Of a stretch of DNA of 64,000 bases, positions 51,617-60,839 are shown piece by piece. Under the pieces are notes generated by a model. That model saw only the letters and a program-made list of their open reading frames with translations, made no database searches and was not told where the DNA came from. Source of the DNA: Sphaerobacter thermophilus DSM 20745 (GTDB lineage: Bacteria; Chloroflexota; Chloroflexia; Thermomicrobiales; Thermomicrobiaceae); assembly GCF_000024985.1 (NCBI RefSeq), contig NC_013523.1, positions 1 to 64,000 on the forward strand. Reading direction: 5' to 3'. The translations under genes were made by a program, and so were the position numbers. Numbering within the stretch: position 1 is the first letter of the stretch; every line of letters starts with the position of its first letter.

Positions 51617-51934
51617 CTACGGGTCCTGGAGGTAGGCGGGGCGCTGCTCCCAGCCCATGCGGTCCACTCGATCCCAGGTGACGTTCAGCACGACGCAGTC
51701 GTTGGTGACGTCGCTGAGTGATCCGATCGGCACGAAGAGGCGCGTTCCGCTGCCTGCTCGTTCCACCTCAAGGTACGGCTCAACCTCGGTGGGGTAGGCG
51801 GCGGGTGGAGGCGTCCCGTAGGTGGCGGCGCGATACACCTTGACCACGCGGCCGATCGGCTGGTGCTCGCTGTCGCAGACGTTCATGCCCCAGCGGATGC
51901 GCTCCAGCAGGAGCAGGTTCGGATCGGTGGTCAT
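51617..51934 (-). CDS. DUF2171-like small barrel protein
   Basis: The 105-residue protein begins with ERIRWGMNVCDSEHQPIGRV, like the PRC/DUF2171 barrel entry GMxVxdxxGxxIG, and has RLFVPIGSLSDVTNDCVVLN and a C-terminal RMGWEQRPAYL that parallels MNWEEPRLT in the Hsp20 fusion. Function unknown. GGAGAAGGAG precedes ATG 51934. Confidence 0.7.
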   Translation of the reverse strand: MTTDPNLLLLERIRWGMNVCDSEHQPIGRVVKVYRAATYGTPPPAAYPTEVEPYLEVERAGSGTRLFVPIGSLSDVTNDCVVLNVTWDRVDRMGWEQRPAYLQDP

Positions 51935-52081
51935 CGCGGTCTCCTTCTCCCGCGCCTCACGGGCCTGTGGTTCCTACCGATCGGTTGCACGGGGCATACC
52001 AGCCGGCATCGGCATGATCCTTGCACGGCAGAGGGGATGCCGGAAACAGCTCGGAACGAGCGAGCAGGAGAGGGATCGCCG

Positions 52082-52360
52082 ATGAGCGAGCACAGGGCAG
52101 ACATCCACCGGGGCGTGCCGGTCGTCGACTCCGACGGGCGCGGTGTGGGCATCGTCGCCGGGGTACGTGAGGACGACTTCCTGGTGCACCGGCTGGAGGC
52201 GTGCGGCATCTACATCCCGAAGGACGCAGTTGCGCGGGTCGAGAGCGACCGCGTCGTGCTCAGCCGCGGCGTCACCGACATCGAGCTGGAGCGCTGGCCG
52301 CGCGAGATGCACTGGCCGATCTCCGCGGGGGCCGGTGGAGCGGACGATTTCCCGTCCTAG
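52082..52360 (+). CDS. DUF2171-like small barrel protein
   Basis: The 92-residue protein has DIHRGVPVVDSDGRGVGIVA, GIYIPKDAVARVESDRVVLS and a Trp-rich end (LERWPREMHWPIS), matching the C-terminal domain of the Hsp20 fusion in length and order of elements. AGGAGAGGG precedes ATG 52082. It diverges from the other DUF2171 gene across 147 bases. Confidence 0.75.
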   Translation: MSEHRADIHRGVPVVDSDGRGVGIVAGVREDDFLVHRLEACGIYIPKDAVARVESDRVVLSRGVTDIELERWPREMHWPISAGAGGADDFPS

Positions 52361-52547
52361 TGTCCGGAATCGGACGCACGACCAGGGCGGGGGCGCGCTC
52401 GGTGCCACTGGGCCGGGACGGCGGTCCGGTATGGTCGCGGCGGGCAGCGCCCGCCTCCCGCCAGTGCCGGGGAAGCGTCCGAGCCGAATGACCCCGATGT
52501 CGCACCACGACCACATAGCCACGAACGACATTCGGGAGGGGCGGTCC

Positions 52548-53054
52548 ATGGATAAGCGGACGTTCGTGAATAAGGTGCGCGAGCGGCTGGGCGACCGCTT
52601 CGCGTCGACGCCCGAGGAGAGCATCCGTGCCGTCTTCCAGACGCTCCACGAGCGCCTCCCCGAGGGACAGGCAGGGCATATTGCCTCGCACCTGCCCAAG
52701 GAGTTAAAGACCGAGTGGGAACTGGGCAGGGGCGCGACGCTCCGGCGCCAGATCAGCGGCACCGGTGCGTCGTTTGACCGGGACGAGTTCCTGGAGCGGG
52801 TCCGCCAGCGGGCCGGGCTCCCGACGCGCGACGACGCGGTCCACGCCACCCGCGCGGTCTTCGCCACCCTGCAGGAAGCGCTCCCGGAGAAAGATCGGCA
52901 GGATACCGCCGGTGCCCTCCCGCAGCCCCTCCGCGGCCTCTGGGAGACGGCGGCGGTGCAGGGTACCGGTCCGCGGCCAGACCCCGCCGGACAGCGGTAC
53001 GAGGATCAATGGCTCCCCAGCGAGCACGTCGAGACGCCGGACCAGCTCGTCTAG
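52548..53054 (+). CDS. DUF2267 protein
   Basis: The 168-residue protein contains two similar helical halves, FVNKVRERLGDRFASTPEES with VFQTLHERLPEGQAGHIASH, and FLERVRQRAGLPTRDDAVHA with VFATLQEALPEKDRQDTAGA, the arrangement of DUF2267. Function unknown; often found among stress-related genes. GGGAGGGG precedes ATG 52548, with earlier in-frame ATGs possible. Confidence 0.82.
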   Translation: MDKRTFVNKVRERLGDRFASTPEESIRAVFQTLHERLPEGQAGHIASHLPKELKTEWELGRGATLRRQISGTGASFDRDEFLERVRQRAGLPTRDDAVHATRAVFATLQEALPEKDRQDTAGALPQPLRGLWETAAVQGTGPRPDPAGQRYEDQWLPSEHVETPDQLV

Positions 53055-53099
53055 CGTCCCCAGCCCAGGCCGTCCTGCGTGGTCGCCGGGCGGGCGCCC

Positions 53100-53385
53100 G
53101 CCCCCAGGTGATACGGTGTCTGCCACCTGGTGGGGACCCGGGCTCAAGCTGCTGGACTCACAGCGGAAGCCGGCTGCAGCCGGCTGAGGCGGAGCATAGC
53201 TCACTCCCCGGCGTGAGGTCTCGCCGCCCGGTACGTGCCCGGGGGGTTTACCCCCGGGCTGACACGGCGAAGCCCACGAAAGGGGCTGGGGACACGGTGC
53301 CCGGCGGACTGCCGAACCGGATACGCCTGCACGTGGCCATCGCAGCCCCTTCAGTGGGCTTCCCCTCTTCAGCCCGGCGGCTTTA
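53100..53385. repeat. GC-rich hairpin repeats flanking IS copy 2 (left)
   Basis: Hairpins agccggctgcagccggct (53168-53185), cccggggggtttacccccggg (split across 53228-53255) and agcccacgaaaggggct are followed by the half repeat agcccggcggc plus ttta, at which IS copy 2 begins. Confidence 0.8.
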
Positions 53386-54445
53386 ACGCTTGGTGTGAGT
53401 TAGGGCGCCGTGGCTACCAGGTGATCAGGTTCGCCACGGCCAGCAGCGGCCGCCCCTGCTGCCGATTCAGCCAGCAACAGAGGTTGTGCAGCGCCACCTT
53501 GGCCGCCAGTCGCGCCTGGAAGCCCGCCAGGGTGTGCGGGCGCTCCCGCTCGAGGCCGAAGGTGTGCAGCAGTCGTCCAACGACCGTCTCCACGATCTGG
53601 CGATGGCGGGCCACCCAGCGGCGGACCGCCTTGGGCCAGCGCCGCCGACTGCCCCGCTGCGGGGTGGCCACCAGCGTCACGCCATAGGTGGCCGCCAGGT
53701 GCGCCTTGTAGTCCTCGCCGGCAAAGCCACTGTCGGCCAGATAGGTCGCCACCGGCGTGCCGACACTGGGCAGGCGGGGATCGGGGTGGGCCCGACAGGC
53801 AATCAGGGTCTCGGCGAGGGACCGCTCATTGGTGCTGGCCGGGGCCACGCCCCAGCCGGTGATCGCCCCCTCCAGGCTGACGGCGGTCAGCACGCGGAAG
53901 CCGGCAAACCAGCCCAGGCGCAAGCTGAAGCCGATGTTGGCCTCGCCGGCCAGCCAGCCCCGCCCGCGGCGCTTGGCGTTGCGCACCGGAGCCGGCGCCA
54001 CATCGAGCACATCCACCGCCACTGGCCCCCGGCCAAGTTGGTCTGCCAGGTAGAGGGCGAACTGGGCCAGGGCGACCTGATGCCGCCGCAGCAGCCGGTT
54101 GTATTGGCTGCGGTGGGGCAGGGTCGGGAAGTAGGGGCGCAGGTGGCGCTCGGCGTAGCGGTAGAAGTCCTGCTCACTGGAGAACCTCATCCACTGCCCG
54201 AAGATGGCCAGGGTCAAGACCTCGCTGCGGCTCAGGGCCGGCGCGGGGCCGGGGCGGTGGGGCTCCGGGGGCAGGTGGGTCTGGCAGAAGGTGTCGACCA
54301 GGACATAGACTGTAATCAGGAAGGTGTCCACATCCATCGGGTGCTCCTTTCGTGGGAGACGGATACGAGCTATCTCCCGTATGGAAGTGGGCACCTTCCT
54401 GTGTCAAGAGGGCACAGCATGCCCCGGCTAACTCACACCAAGCGT
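53386..54445 (-). mobile_element. IS copy 2, IS982-like, intact, 1060 bp
   Basis: It has the same 18-bp terminal repeats as copy 1 (53386-53403 and 54428-54445) and flanking TTTA at 53382-53385 and 54446-54449. Excision restores ggctttagcc within a GC-rich hairpin repeat. Orientation is opposite to copy 1, as is the orientation of the target repeat. Confidence 0.95.
53414..54337 (-). CDS. IS transposase, DDE type, IS982-like
   Basis: The 307-residue protein is nearly identical to copy 1. Differences include Lys for Glu after EDY, Val for Ala before RHRQIVE, Val for Ile in ETVVGRLL, Lys for Arg in LAAKVAL and Gln for Arg in NRQQGR. The reading frame is intact, so it is probably active or recently active. 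Confidence 0.88.
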   Translation of the reverse strand: MDVDTFLITVYVLVDTFCQTHLPPEPHRPGPAPALSRSEVLTLAIFGQWMRFSSEQDFYRYAERHLRPYFPTLPHRSQYNRLLRRHQVALAQFALYLADQLGRGPVAVDVLDVAPAPVRNAKRRGRGWLAGEANIGFSLRLGWFAGFRVLTAVSLEGAITGWGVAPASTNERSLAETLIACRAHPDPRLPSVGTPVATYLADSGFAGEDYKAHLAATYGVTLVATPQRGSRRRWPKAVRRWVARHRQIVETVVGRLLHTFGLERERPHTLAGFQARLAAKVALHNLCCWLNRQQGRPLLAVANLITW

Positions 54446-54499
54446 TTTAGCCCCGGGCACGCGCCACGGCGCTCGGGTCCTCACGCCACCCACCGCGGC

Positions 54500-54537
54500 A
54501 AAAACAACAGGCCCCGGGGGTTATGCCCCAGGGCCTG
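54500..54537 (-). terminator. Rho-independent terminator of the peptide-transport/M24 operon
   Basis: On the minus strand, a stem caggccc...gggcctg with inner CCCC/GGGG pairs is followed by TTGTTTTTG. It lies 23 bases beyond the M24 gene stop and ends the operon before IS copy 2. Confidence 0.8.
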
Positions 54538-54559
54538 CGGGTTGGCAGAGACGTGCTGC

Positions 54560-55747
54560 CTAGACCGGGACGATCTGGTCTTCCAGGCGCTTGGAGCGCT
54601 TGGTGATGACCTCCGGCTTCTCCTTGCCGACGATCACGGTGTCGTCGTGGCGGAAGCCGCCGACGCCGTAGATGTAGATGCCCGGCTCACAGGAGTAGAC
54701 CTCGTTCTCCCGGAAGGCCCGGTAGTTGAACGCCATGTCCTCCGGGTAGCCGTGGCCCTTAATCCCCATGCCGTGCCCGGTCCGGTGGTTGATGTACTCG
54801 CCGAAGCCAGCCTCCTCGTAGACTCGCTGCGCTGCGGCGTCGGCGTTGGCGACGGTGTTGCCGGCCACCATCTGCGCCGCAGCCGCCTCGCAGGCCTCCC
54901 GCGCGGCCTCGAAGGCCCGGCGCTGCAGGTCGGTCGGCTCCCCAAGGAACAGGGTCCGCTCGTTCTCGACCACCAGCCCGGCCAGCCGGCCGACGATGAT
55001 GTTGACGACGCCGTGCCCCTTCTCGAAGCGCGCGCCGCAGTCGGCGCCGGTCCCGTGCGGCGCGGCGGAGGCCGGCCCGCTCAGGGAGAAGACCTTCGCC
55101 TCGAAGCGGGCGTCCGGGTAGCGGCGAGCCGCTTCCTCTGCCATCAGCGCGGCGATGCGGAGGTCGAATGCGGCGACCAGTTCGCCCGGCTTGACCAGTT
55201 CCATGTAGCGGTCCTGCGCCCAGTCGGTCAGCTCGGCGCACTTCCGCATGATGTCCAGCTCTTCGGGGTACTTGTCCTCACGCATCCGAATCAGCCGCGG
55301 CCAGACGTCGACGAACTCCACGTCGGGCATGACCGCCTTGAGCGCGGCCGGGCCGCTGCCCTCGACGCCGAACCGCCCGCGCTTGATTCCCCGCGCGCGG
55401 AGCTTGTCCGCCAGGAGGTGCGCCCAGTAGTCGCGCGTGTAGGTGCGCGGGAACGAGCGCGGGTGCTCCAGGTAGATCCCGTAGTCACGGATGAAGAGGG
55501 TTCCCCGCTCCTCGGCCATGCGGAGGTGGTTGGTGGAGAGTTCGTTCATGACCAGGAACGGCTCGGCCTCGCGCGGGATGACCAGCGCGACTGGACGCTC
55601 CCAGGGCTCGACGTCCAGGTGGAAGCCGGACAACATGTAGAAGTTGTTCGGCTCCGACACGATCAGCGCCTCGAGGCCCTCCTCCGCGAGATACTCGCGG
55701 ATCAGGCGGTGGCGGTCCTCGAAGACGCGCTGCGGTACGAAGACCAT
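54560..55747 (-). CDS. M24-family peptidase-like protein with altered metal site
   Basis: The 395-residue protein has an N-terminal creatinase-like domain and a C-terminal pita-bread domain of the Xaa-Pro peptidase family. HRTGHGMGIKGHGYPED keeps the His ligand and YSCEPGIYIYGVGG a Glu. The usual first two Asp ligands are replaced in GVVNIIVGRLAGLVVENERT (Asn and Glu), and the final R-x-E-D is RHDD. It may be metal-poor and creatinase-like rather than a peptidase. It follows the permease gene by 26 bases, suggesting a role on an imported peptide or amidine. Confidence 0.85.
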   Translation of the reverse strand: MVFVPQRVFEDRHRLIREYLAEEGLEALIVSEPNNFYMLSGFHLDVEPWERPVALVIPREAEPFLVMNELSTNHLRMAEERGTLFIRDYGIYLEHPRSFPRTYTRDYWAHLLADKLRARGIKRGRFGVEGSGPAALKAVMPDVEFVDVWPRLIRMREDKYPEELDIMRKCAELTDWAQDRYMELVKPGELVAAFDLRIAALMAEEAARRYPDARFEAKVFSLSGPASAAPHGTGADCGARFEKGHGVVNIIVGRLAGLVVENERTLFLGEPTDLQRRAFEAAREACEAAAAQMVAGNTVANADAAAQRVYEEAGFGEYINHRTGHGMGIKGHGYPEDMAFNYRAFRENEVYSCEPGIYIYGVGGFRHDDTVIVGKEKPEVITKRSKRLEDQIVPV

Positions 55748-55773
55748 GGAGGAGAGCTCCTTCCTCTGCCGAA

Positions 55774-56652
55774 TCAGACTTTCAAACGCGGATCAAGCAC
55801 GTCGCGCAACCAGTCTCCCGCGATGTTGACGGCGAGCGCGACGAGGGCGAGGGCCAGCCCTGGGATGGTGACGAGCCACCAGGCCGCGAAGATGTACTCC
55901 ATGCCCTCACTGATCATGCTCCCCCAGGCGGGGGTGGGCGGCTGCACGCCGAAGCCGAGGAAGCTGATGCTCGCCTCGGCCACGATGAAACGCGCCACCT
56001 GGAGCGTGCTGATCACGATGATTGGCGTCACGATGTTCGGGAGAAGGTGGCGCAGCATGATTCGCCCGTTCCCGGCCCCCACGACCCGGGCGGCTTCGAC
56101 GAACTCGCGTTCGCGGAGGGCGAGGATCTCCCCGCGGGCGATGCGGGCATACTCGACCCAGCCGGCGATCACCAGCGTGATGATGATGTTGCGCAGGCCC
56201 AGGCCGATGATCGCGTTGATCACCAGCGCCAGCAGGATGAACGGGAACGAGAGCTGCACGTCGGCCAGGCGCATCAGGACGCTGTCGATCCAGCCGCCGT
56301 AGTAGGCCGCGATGACCCCGATCAGTGTCCCGATGACCCCGGCGATGACGACGGAGGCGAAGCCGACCGTCACGGAGATCCGCGAGCCGAGGATGAGCCG
56401 GTCGAACACGTCCCGTCCGAGCTGATCGGTCCCCAGCGGGTGACCCGCGGTGAGGGGCGGCTTGAGGCGCACGCCGTAGTCCGGCTTGTTGACGTCGCCC
56501 GATACCAGCAGCGGTGCTGCGATCGCCGCCAGGACGACCAGGGCAAGGAAGGCTACGGCGGCCAGCGCCCAGTAGTCCTGGAAGAGTGAGCTTCGGAAGC
56601 GGGTCCACTTGCCGCGCGTCGCGGCGCGCGGGAGCGCTTGTGCTGTCGTCAT
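55774..56652 (-). CDS. Peptide-type ABC transporter permease (DppC/OppC-like)
   Basis: The 292-residue membrane protein has six predicted spans and the inner-membrane coupling loop EFVEAARVVGAGNGRIMLRH with downstream LPN, typical of DppC permeases; GTDQLGRDVFDRLI is the family periplasmic signature. ATG at 56652 overlaps the DppB-like stop. With DppB it forms the channel for peptides or related solutes. No ATPase genes are adjacent. Confidence 0.93.
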   Translation of the reverse strand: MTTAQALPRAATRGKWTRFRSSLFQDYWALAAVAFLALVVLAAIAAPLLVSGDVNKPDYGVRLKPPLTAGHPLGTDQLGRDVFDRLILGSRISVTVGFASVVIAGVIGTLIGVIAAYYGGWIDSVLMRLADVQLSFPFILLALVINAIIGLGLRNIIITLVIAGWVEYARIARGEILALREREFVEAARVVGAGNGRIMLRHLLPNIVTPIIVISTLQVARFIVAEASISFLGFGVQPPTPAWGSMISEGMEYIFAAWWLVTIPGLALALVALAVNIAGDWLRDVLDPRLKV

Positions 56653-57566
56653 GATAGTCGCACCTGCGGGTTCACCCATGCGTAGGCGATGTCAGTCAGG
56701 AGGTTCGCCACCGTGTAGATGACGGCGAACAGCACCACCGCCGCCGTGACGACCGCGAAGTCGCGGTTCAGCAGGGCCTGCACCGTCACCCGGCCGATGC
56801 CGGGCCAGGCAAAGATTTGCTCGATGACGACGGCACCGCCCAGGAGGCGCCCGATCTCGAGCCCCGTGGTCGTGATCAGCGAGATGCTGGCGTTCTTGAA
56901 GGCGTGCCGCCACAGGACCGTGTGGCCGGCCAGACCTTTGGCGTGCGCGGTGCGGATGTAGTCTTGCCGCAGCACGTCGAGCATCGTCGAGCGGGCCAGC
57001 CGGGCGTAGCGGGCGATACTGGCCGCGGCCAGGGCTGTCGCCGGCATGATGAGCTGTTGCCAGCTCCCCCGACCACTGGTCGGGAGCCAGTGGAGCGCGA
57101 CCGCGAACAGAAGGATGAGGAGCAGGCCGAGCCAGAAGTTCGGCACGGCCTGCCCGATCACCGCCAGCAGTCCCGCGAGCCGGTCCCAGACCGATCCGTG
57201 GCGCACCGCTGCCAGCACGCCGAGTGGGATGCCGACCACCAGCGAGATGACCAGAGCGGTCATCCCCAGCTCCATCGTGGCCGGCATCCGCTCCAGCACG
57301 ACCTCAAGCGCGGGGCGATGCAGGCGCGTTGACTCGCCGAAGTCGCCTTGGAGTGCGTCCCGCATGTAGCGGCCGTACTGGACCCACAACGGGTCGTTGA
57401 ACCCCAGCCGCTCGCGGATCTCGTCGAGATCCTTGGCGGAGGTGTCCATCGGCGCGAACAGCAGGACGGGGTCGCCCGTCAGGCGGAGCATGAAGAACAC
57501 CGCCGTGACGGCCAGGAAGACGACGATGACGCCGTGGAACAGTCGTCTGATGATGAAGCGCTGCAT
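56649..57566 (-). CDS. Peptide-type ABC transporter permease (DppB/OppB-like)
   Basis: The 305-residue protein has the N-terminal anchor span, DEIRERLGFNDPLWVQYGRY and the coupling loop YIRTAHAKGLAGHTVLWRHA followed by KNA, canonical for DppB. It overlaps dppC by four bases and lies 15 bases after the binding protein gene. Confidence 0.93.
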   Translation of the reverse strand: MQRFIIRRLFHGVIVVFLAVTAVFFMLRLTGDPVLLFAPMDTSAKDLDEIRERLGFNDPLWVQYGRYMRDALQGDFGESTRLHRPALEVVLERMPATMELGMTALVISLVVGIPLGVLAAVRHGSVWDRLAGLLAVIGQAVPNFWLGLLLILLFAVALHWLPTSGRGSWQQLIMPATALAAASIARYARLARSTMLDVLRQDYIRTAHAKGLAGHTVLWRHAFKNASISLITTTGLEIGRLLGGAVVIEQIFAWPGIGRVTVQALLNRDFAVVTAAVVLFAVIYTVANLLTDIAYAWVNPQVRLS

Positions 57567-57581
57567 GTCCCCGCCTCGCGA

Positions 57582-59288
57582 CTAGCTCTCGCGCGGCTTG
57601 GCACCACCCATGAACAGCGACTCGTCGACGCGCGGCGTCCAATCAACGCGATTGGAGACACCATAGATGTCGTGCTGCTGCCACAGGAAGAGCCAGCCGG
57701 CGTCCTCCCAGACCATCTGCTGCACCTGGTTCCACAGTTCCTGCGCCTTCTCGGGGTCGACGGTCTGCGACGCCTCCGCGATGACCGCCTCGACCTCCGG
57801 GTTGGTGTAGCCGCTGTAGGTCGAGTCGCCCACGAACAGGTAGCGCAGCGTCCCCTCGGCGTCGAGCGCCGGGCCCCAGCCGAGGTAGAAGATGTCGCCG
57901 GTGCGGCGGTTCACGATCTTGTCGAGGTGGGTGCCCCACTCGTTGTACTGGACCGTGACGCGGAAGCCGAGCTGCTCCAGTTCCGCCGCGATCGCCTGCG
58001 CCGCGTCGGTGTCCATCGGGTAGCGCCCCTGGGGCGAGTCGAAGATGATCTCGGTCCCCGGCTGGATCCCGGCCTCCTCCAGCAGTTGCTTGGCCTTCTC
58101 CGGGTCGTACGGGTAGGGCTGGATGCTCGGATCGACCTGCGGGTTGATCTTGGACAGCGCGCCGGCCATGCGGGTCGCGTGGCCCTGGAACACCCCGTCG
58201 ATGATGGCATCGACGTTCACGCCGTAGTTGATCGCCTGGCGCACCCGCTTGTCAGCCATGATGCTGCCCTCGCGGTTGTTGACCAGCGCCACGTAGTTGA
58301 TGCGCGACGAGGGGATCTCCTCCGCCCGGGCGATGCCGCTGCTGTTGACGCGCTCGATCGCATCGACCGGGACGTCCTTGATGATGTCCACCTCACCCGC
58401 CAGCAGCGCCGACAGCCGCGAGGAGAACTCCGGGATGTAGCGGAACTCGAGCGTCTCCACCGCCACCGGGCCGCGCCAGTAGTCCGGGTTCCGCTCGAGG
58501 AGCAGGTACTCGTCCCGCACCCACTCCTTGAACTTGAAGGGTCCCGTCCCCACCGGGTTCTGGGAGACGTACTCGATGCCCTTCTCCTCCAGGTACTTCG
58601 GCGGGATCGGGTAGAGGTCCGCCAGGCGGGTCGGCAGGATCGGGTACGGCTCGGAGGTGGTGAGCCGCACCGTCATCGGGTCGACCACCTCGATGTTGGT
58701 GATGGGCTGGTAGCGCTCCAGGTAGTGGCTGTTGTTGTCGGGGTTCAGCGCGTACTCAAGCGAGACCTTGATCGACTCGGCGTCGAACGGCTCACCGTTG
58801 TGGAACTTGATGTCGTCGCGGACGATCTTGATCTCCCAGGTGAGGTCGTCGATCGAGGTCAATTCACCCAGCCAGGGGCCGACGCGGAAGTCGTTGTTCG
58901 GGTCGCGCCGCAGCACCGGGTCGAAGATGTTCTCGATCTGCCAGTTGGTCGTGGCGTCGACGACCGTGTTGGGGATCAGGGTCCGGGCGTCGGCGCCGAG
59001 CGCGATGACCAGGCGATCAAGCGTGCCGCCGCTGCCGCCGCTGCCCGACGAGCCATCCCCGGTCGGAGTCCCGGAGCCGGTCGGCGTCTGTGCGCTGCCA
59101 CCCGTGCCAGACCCACCGGCCGGGGTGGTCGCCTCGTCGTCGCTGCCGCCGCCGCACGCTGCCAGGATCGCCGCGATTGCGCTGGCGCTCAGCCCGAGCG
59201 CCGCGGCGCGCTTGATGAACTCGCGGCGGCTCGTCCGACCGGTGAGCAGGTCGTAGACGATCCCATTGAAGTCGCGAGGGCTCGACAT
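57582..59288 (-). CDS. Family 5 solute-binding lipoprotein (peptide ABC transporter)
   Basis: The 568-residue protein has a Tat-type motif (SRREFIKRAA, about 21-30) and a lipobox IAAILAACGGG, so it is probably exported folded and lipid-anchored. A Gly/Thr/Ser-rich linker follows to about residue 90, then the SBP_bac_5 fold with YPIPPKYLEEKGIEYVSQNP and VRQAINYGVNVDAIIDGVFQ. ATG at 59288. It delivers oligopeptides or similar ligands to the DppB/C-like permeases. Confidence 0.93.
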   Translation of the reverse strand: MSSPRDFNGIVYDLLTGRTSRREFIKRAAALGLSASAIAAILAACGGGSDDEATTPAGGSGTGGSAQTPTGSGTPTGDGSSGSGGSGGTLDRLVIALGADARTLIPNTVVDATTNWQIENIFDPVLRRDPNNDFRVGPWLGELTSIDDLTWEIKIVRDDIKFHNGEPFDAESIKVSLEYALNPDNNSHYLERYQPITNIEVVDPMTVRLTTSEPYPILPTRLADLYPIPPKYLEEKGIEYVSQNPVGTGPFKFKEWVRDEYLLLERNPDYWRGPVAVETLEFRYIPEFSSRLSALLAGEVDIIKDVPVDAIERVNSSGIARAEEIPSSRINYVALVNNREGSIMADKRVRQAINYGVNVDAIIDGVFQGHATRMAGALSKINPQVDPSIQPYPYDPEKAKQLLEEAGIQPGTEIIFDSPQGRYPMDTDAAQAIAAELEQLGFRVTVQYNEWGTHLDKIVNRRTGDIFYLGWGPALDAEGTLRYLFVGDSTYSGYTNPEVEAVIAEASQTVDPEKAQELWNQVQQMVWEDAGWLFLWQQHDIYGVSNRVDWTPRVDESLFMGGAKPRES

Positions 59289-59879
59289 GGAGTCCTTCCT
59301 CCTCCTCGAATGAGTCAAGGACGTGCGAGACGTCCTCCTCTTCCTGTACCGCGCACCGTTGCGTGGTCAGCCATCGCCCCCGGAAGTCTGGCGGCGCAGC
59401 TTCCTACGCCGGTTTCTTCCGCAGCCCAACCCAGGGCCCGGTGCCGCGCTACGGCCGGCGAGCCCCAGTTCGTGCTCTCTTGAATGCTATCACCGTGGTG
59501 TCACTCGGGATGGTGTGCGATTCGCGTCGCTTTGTGCCGGCACCCTGATCAGCAATCCGGTCCACGCCTCTCCCTTCGTGGCCGACTCTTGCCTGGGCGA
59601 AGTGGGTGGAGGTGGTAGATGAAAGATCCGGCAATCCCTGGCGAGTGAGATAGCGGCGTTCGCTACCCCAACCCAAGACAACGAGTCACATATCAGGCCG
59701 CATGTTAGCAATCGGGAGGCATGTGTGTCAATGAACGACCCCTCTCGGTACGGCCTGTTTCTGTCATCCAGCCGATTCCGTCTCTCCTATCCGGTCAGAA
59801 CATCCAGCCGATCGCGCATCTCCCGGCATATATAATTGGGCGTCAACGGATCCCGCTCGACGATGCCGGTGAGGGTTGG
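59289..59879. other. Divergent gap between binding protein and CpXC genes
   Basis: No gene or dispersed repeat is supported here. The part after 59640 is AT-richer and ends in the promoter-like element at 59831. Upstream open frames lack ribosome sites and homology. Confidence 0.5.
59831..59836 (+). promoter_or_regulatory. Consensus -10 element TATAAT ahead of the CpXC gene
   Basis: A perfect TATAAT sits 44 bases before the ATG. No good -35 lies 16-18 bases upstream, so an activator or alternative recognition may be needed. Confidence 0.5.
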
Positions 59880-60395
59880 ATGGTGCTGCAGACACAGTAC
59901 GCGTCAGTCGATATCCGCTGCCCCCACTGCCGGGCCACCTGGGAAGTACCCGTCGCTCGGTACGTCAACGTCGGGACGGATCCCGATGCCCGGCTCGGCA
60001 TCCTCCTCGGCACCATGCATCGCAGCCGCTGCCCGGTCTGCAAGCGCGAGCAGGCGGTTGACTTCATATTTGACTACTACGACCCTGAGCAGAACCTCGT
60101 CGTGCAGGTCCGACCGGAATGGGAGATCCGGGCGGGCGGCGGTGAGGACTGGTACTGGCAGCGGTACGAAGACCTCGTCCAGGCGTACGCGTCACATGAC
60201 GTGCGGGTCGACGTCGTCTTCGGCTTCCAGGAGATGATTGACAAGTACCTGGGCGGCGAAGAGGCAGTCGCGGCCGCCAAGCGGGAGTGGGACGCGCGGA
60301 AGGCGGGCGCCAAACCCGCTTCCGAGCAGGACGCTCCACCGGAGGAGCCCGCGGGCGAATCCGGCAGTTCGACCACGGAGGATAACCACGCATGA
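59880..60395 (+). CDS. CpXC-domain zinc-ribbon protein
   Basis: The 171-residue protein has IRCPHCRATWEVPVARYVN and HRSRCPVCKREQAVDFIF, two C-P-x-C pairs that define the CpXC domain, followed by YDPEQNLVVQVRPEWE and an acidic disordered tail. ATG at 59880 is chosen because the domain begins ten residues later and the promoter lies just upstream. Function unknown. It overlaps the DUF488 gene by four bases. Confidence 0.82.
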   Translation: MVLQTQYASVDIRCPHCRATWEVPVARYVNVGTDPDARLGILLGTMHRSRCPVCKREQAVDFIFDYYDPEQNLVVQVRPEWEIRAGGGEDWYWQRYEDLVQAYASHDVRVDVVFGFQEMIDKYLGGEEAVAAAKREWDARKAGAKPASEQDAPPEEPAGESGSSTTEDNHA

Positions 60396-60748
60396 TCCGA
60401 CTCAAGCGTGCCTATGATCCCCCCAGCCCGGACGACGGCGTCCGCGTGCTGGTTGATCGCTTCTGGCCGCGGGGCAAGTCCCGTGAGGCGCTGGCGCTCG
60501 ACCGCTGGGAGCGCGACCTGGCGCCGAGCGCCGAGCTGTGCAAGTGGTTCAACCACGACCTCGAGCGCTGGCAGGAGTTCCAGGAGCGATACGCGCAGGA
60601 GTTGAGCGATCCCGGCAAGCAGGCCGCATTGCAGCAACTCGTGGAACAGGCGCGCAACGGCACGGTGACCCTGGTTTACGGCGCGCGCGATGAGGAACAC
60701 AACCAGGCGGCCGCCCTCAAACGCTACATTGAGGAGCACGTCGCCTGA
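60392..60748 (+). CDS. DUF488 family protein (YeaO-like)
   Basis: The 118-residue protein has the family blocks RAYDPPSPDDGVRVLVDRFW, PRGKSREALALDRWERDLAP and TVTLVYGARDEEHNQAAALK. Length fits YeaO-like DUF488 proteins, whose biochemical role is not settled. Overlap with the CpXC gene implies co-expression. Confidence 0.92.
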   Translation: MIRLKRAYDPPSPDDGVRVLVDRFWPRGKSREALALDRWERDLAPSAELCKWFNHDLERWQEFQERYAQELSDPGKQAALQQLVEQARNGTVTLVYGARDEEHNQAAALKRYIEEHVA

Positions 60749-60839
60749 GCGGCCACTGGTTTGCGACAACGTTGCAGCGAGGTTAGCATCCTACCGAGTC
60801 GCCGGGTGGCGTGGGGACAGGCGGAGTTAGGAGGACCGC

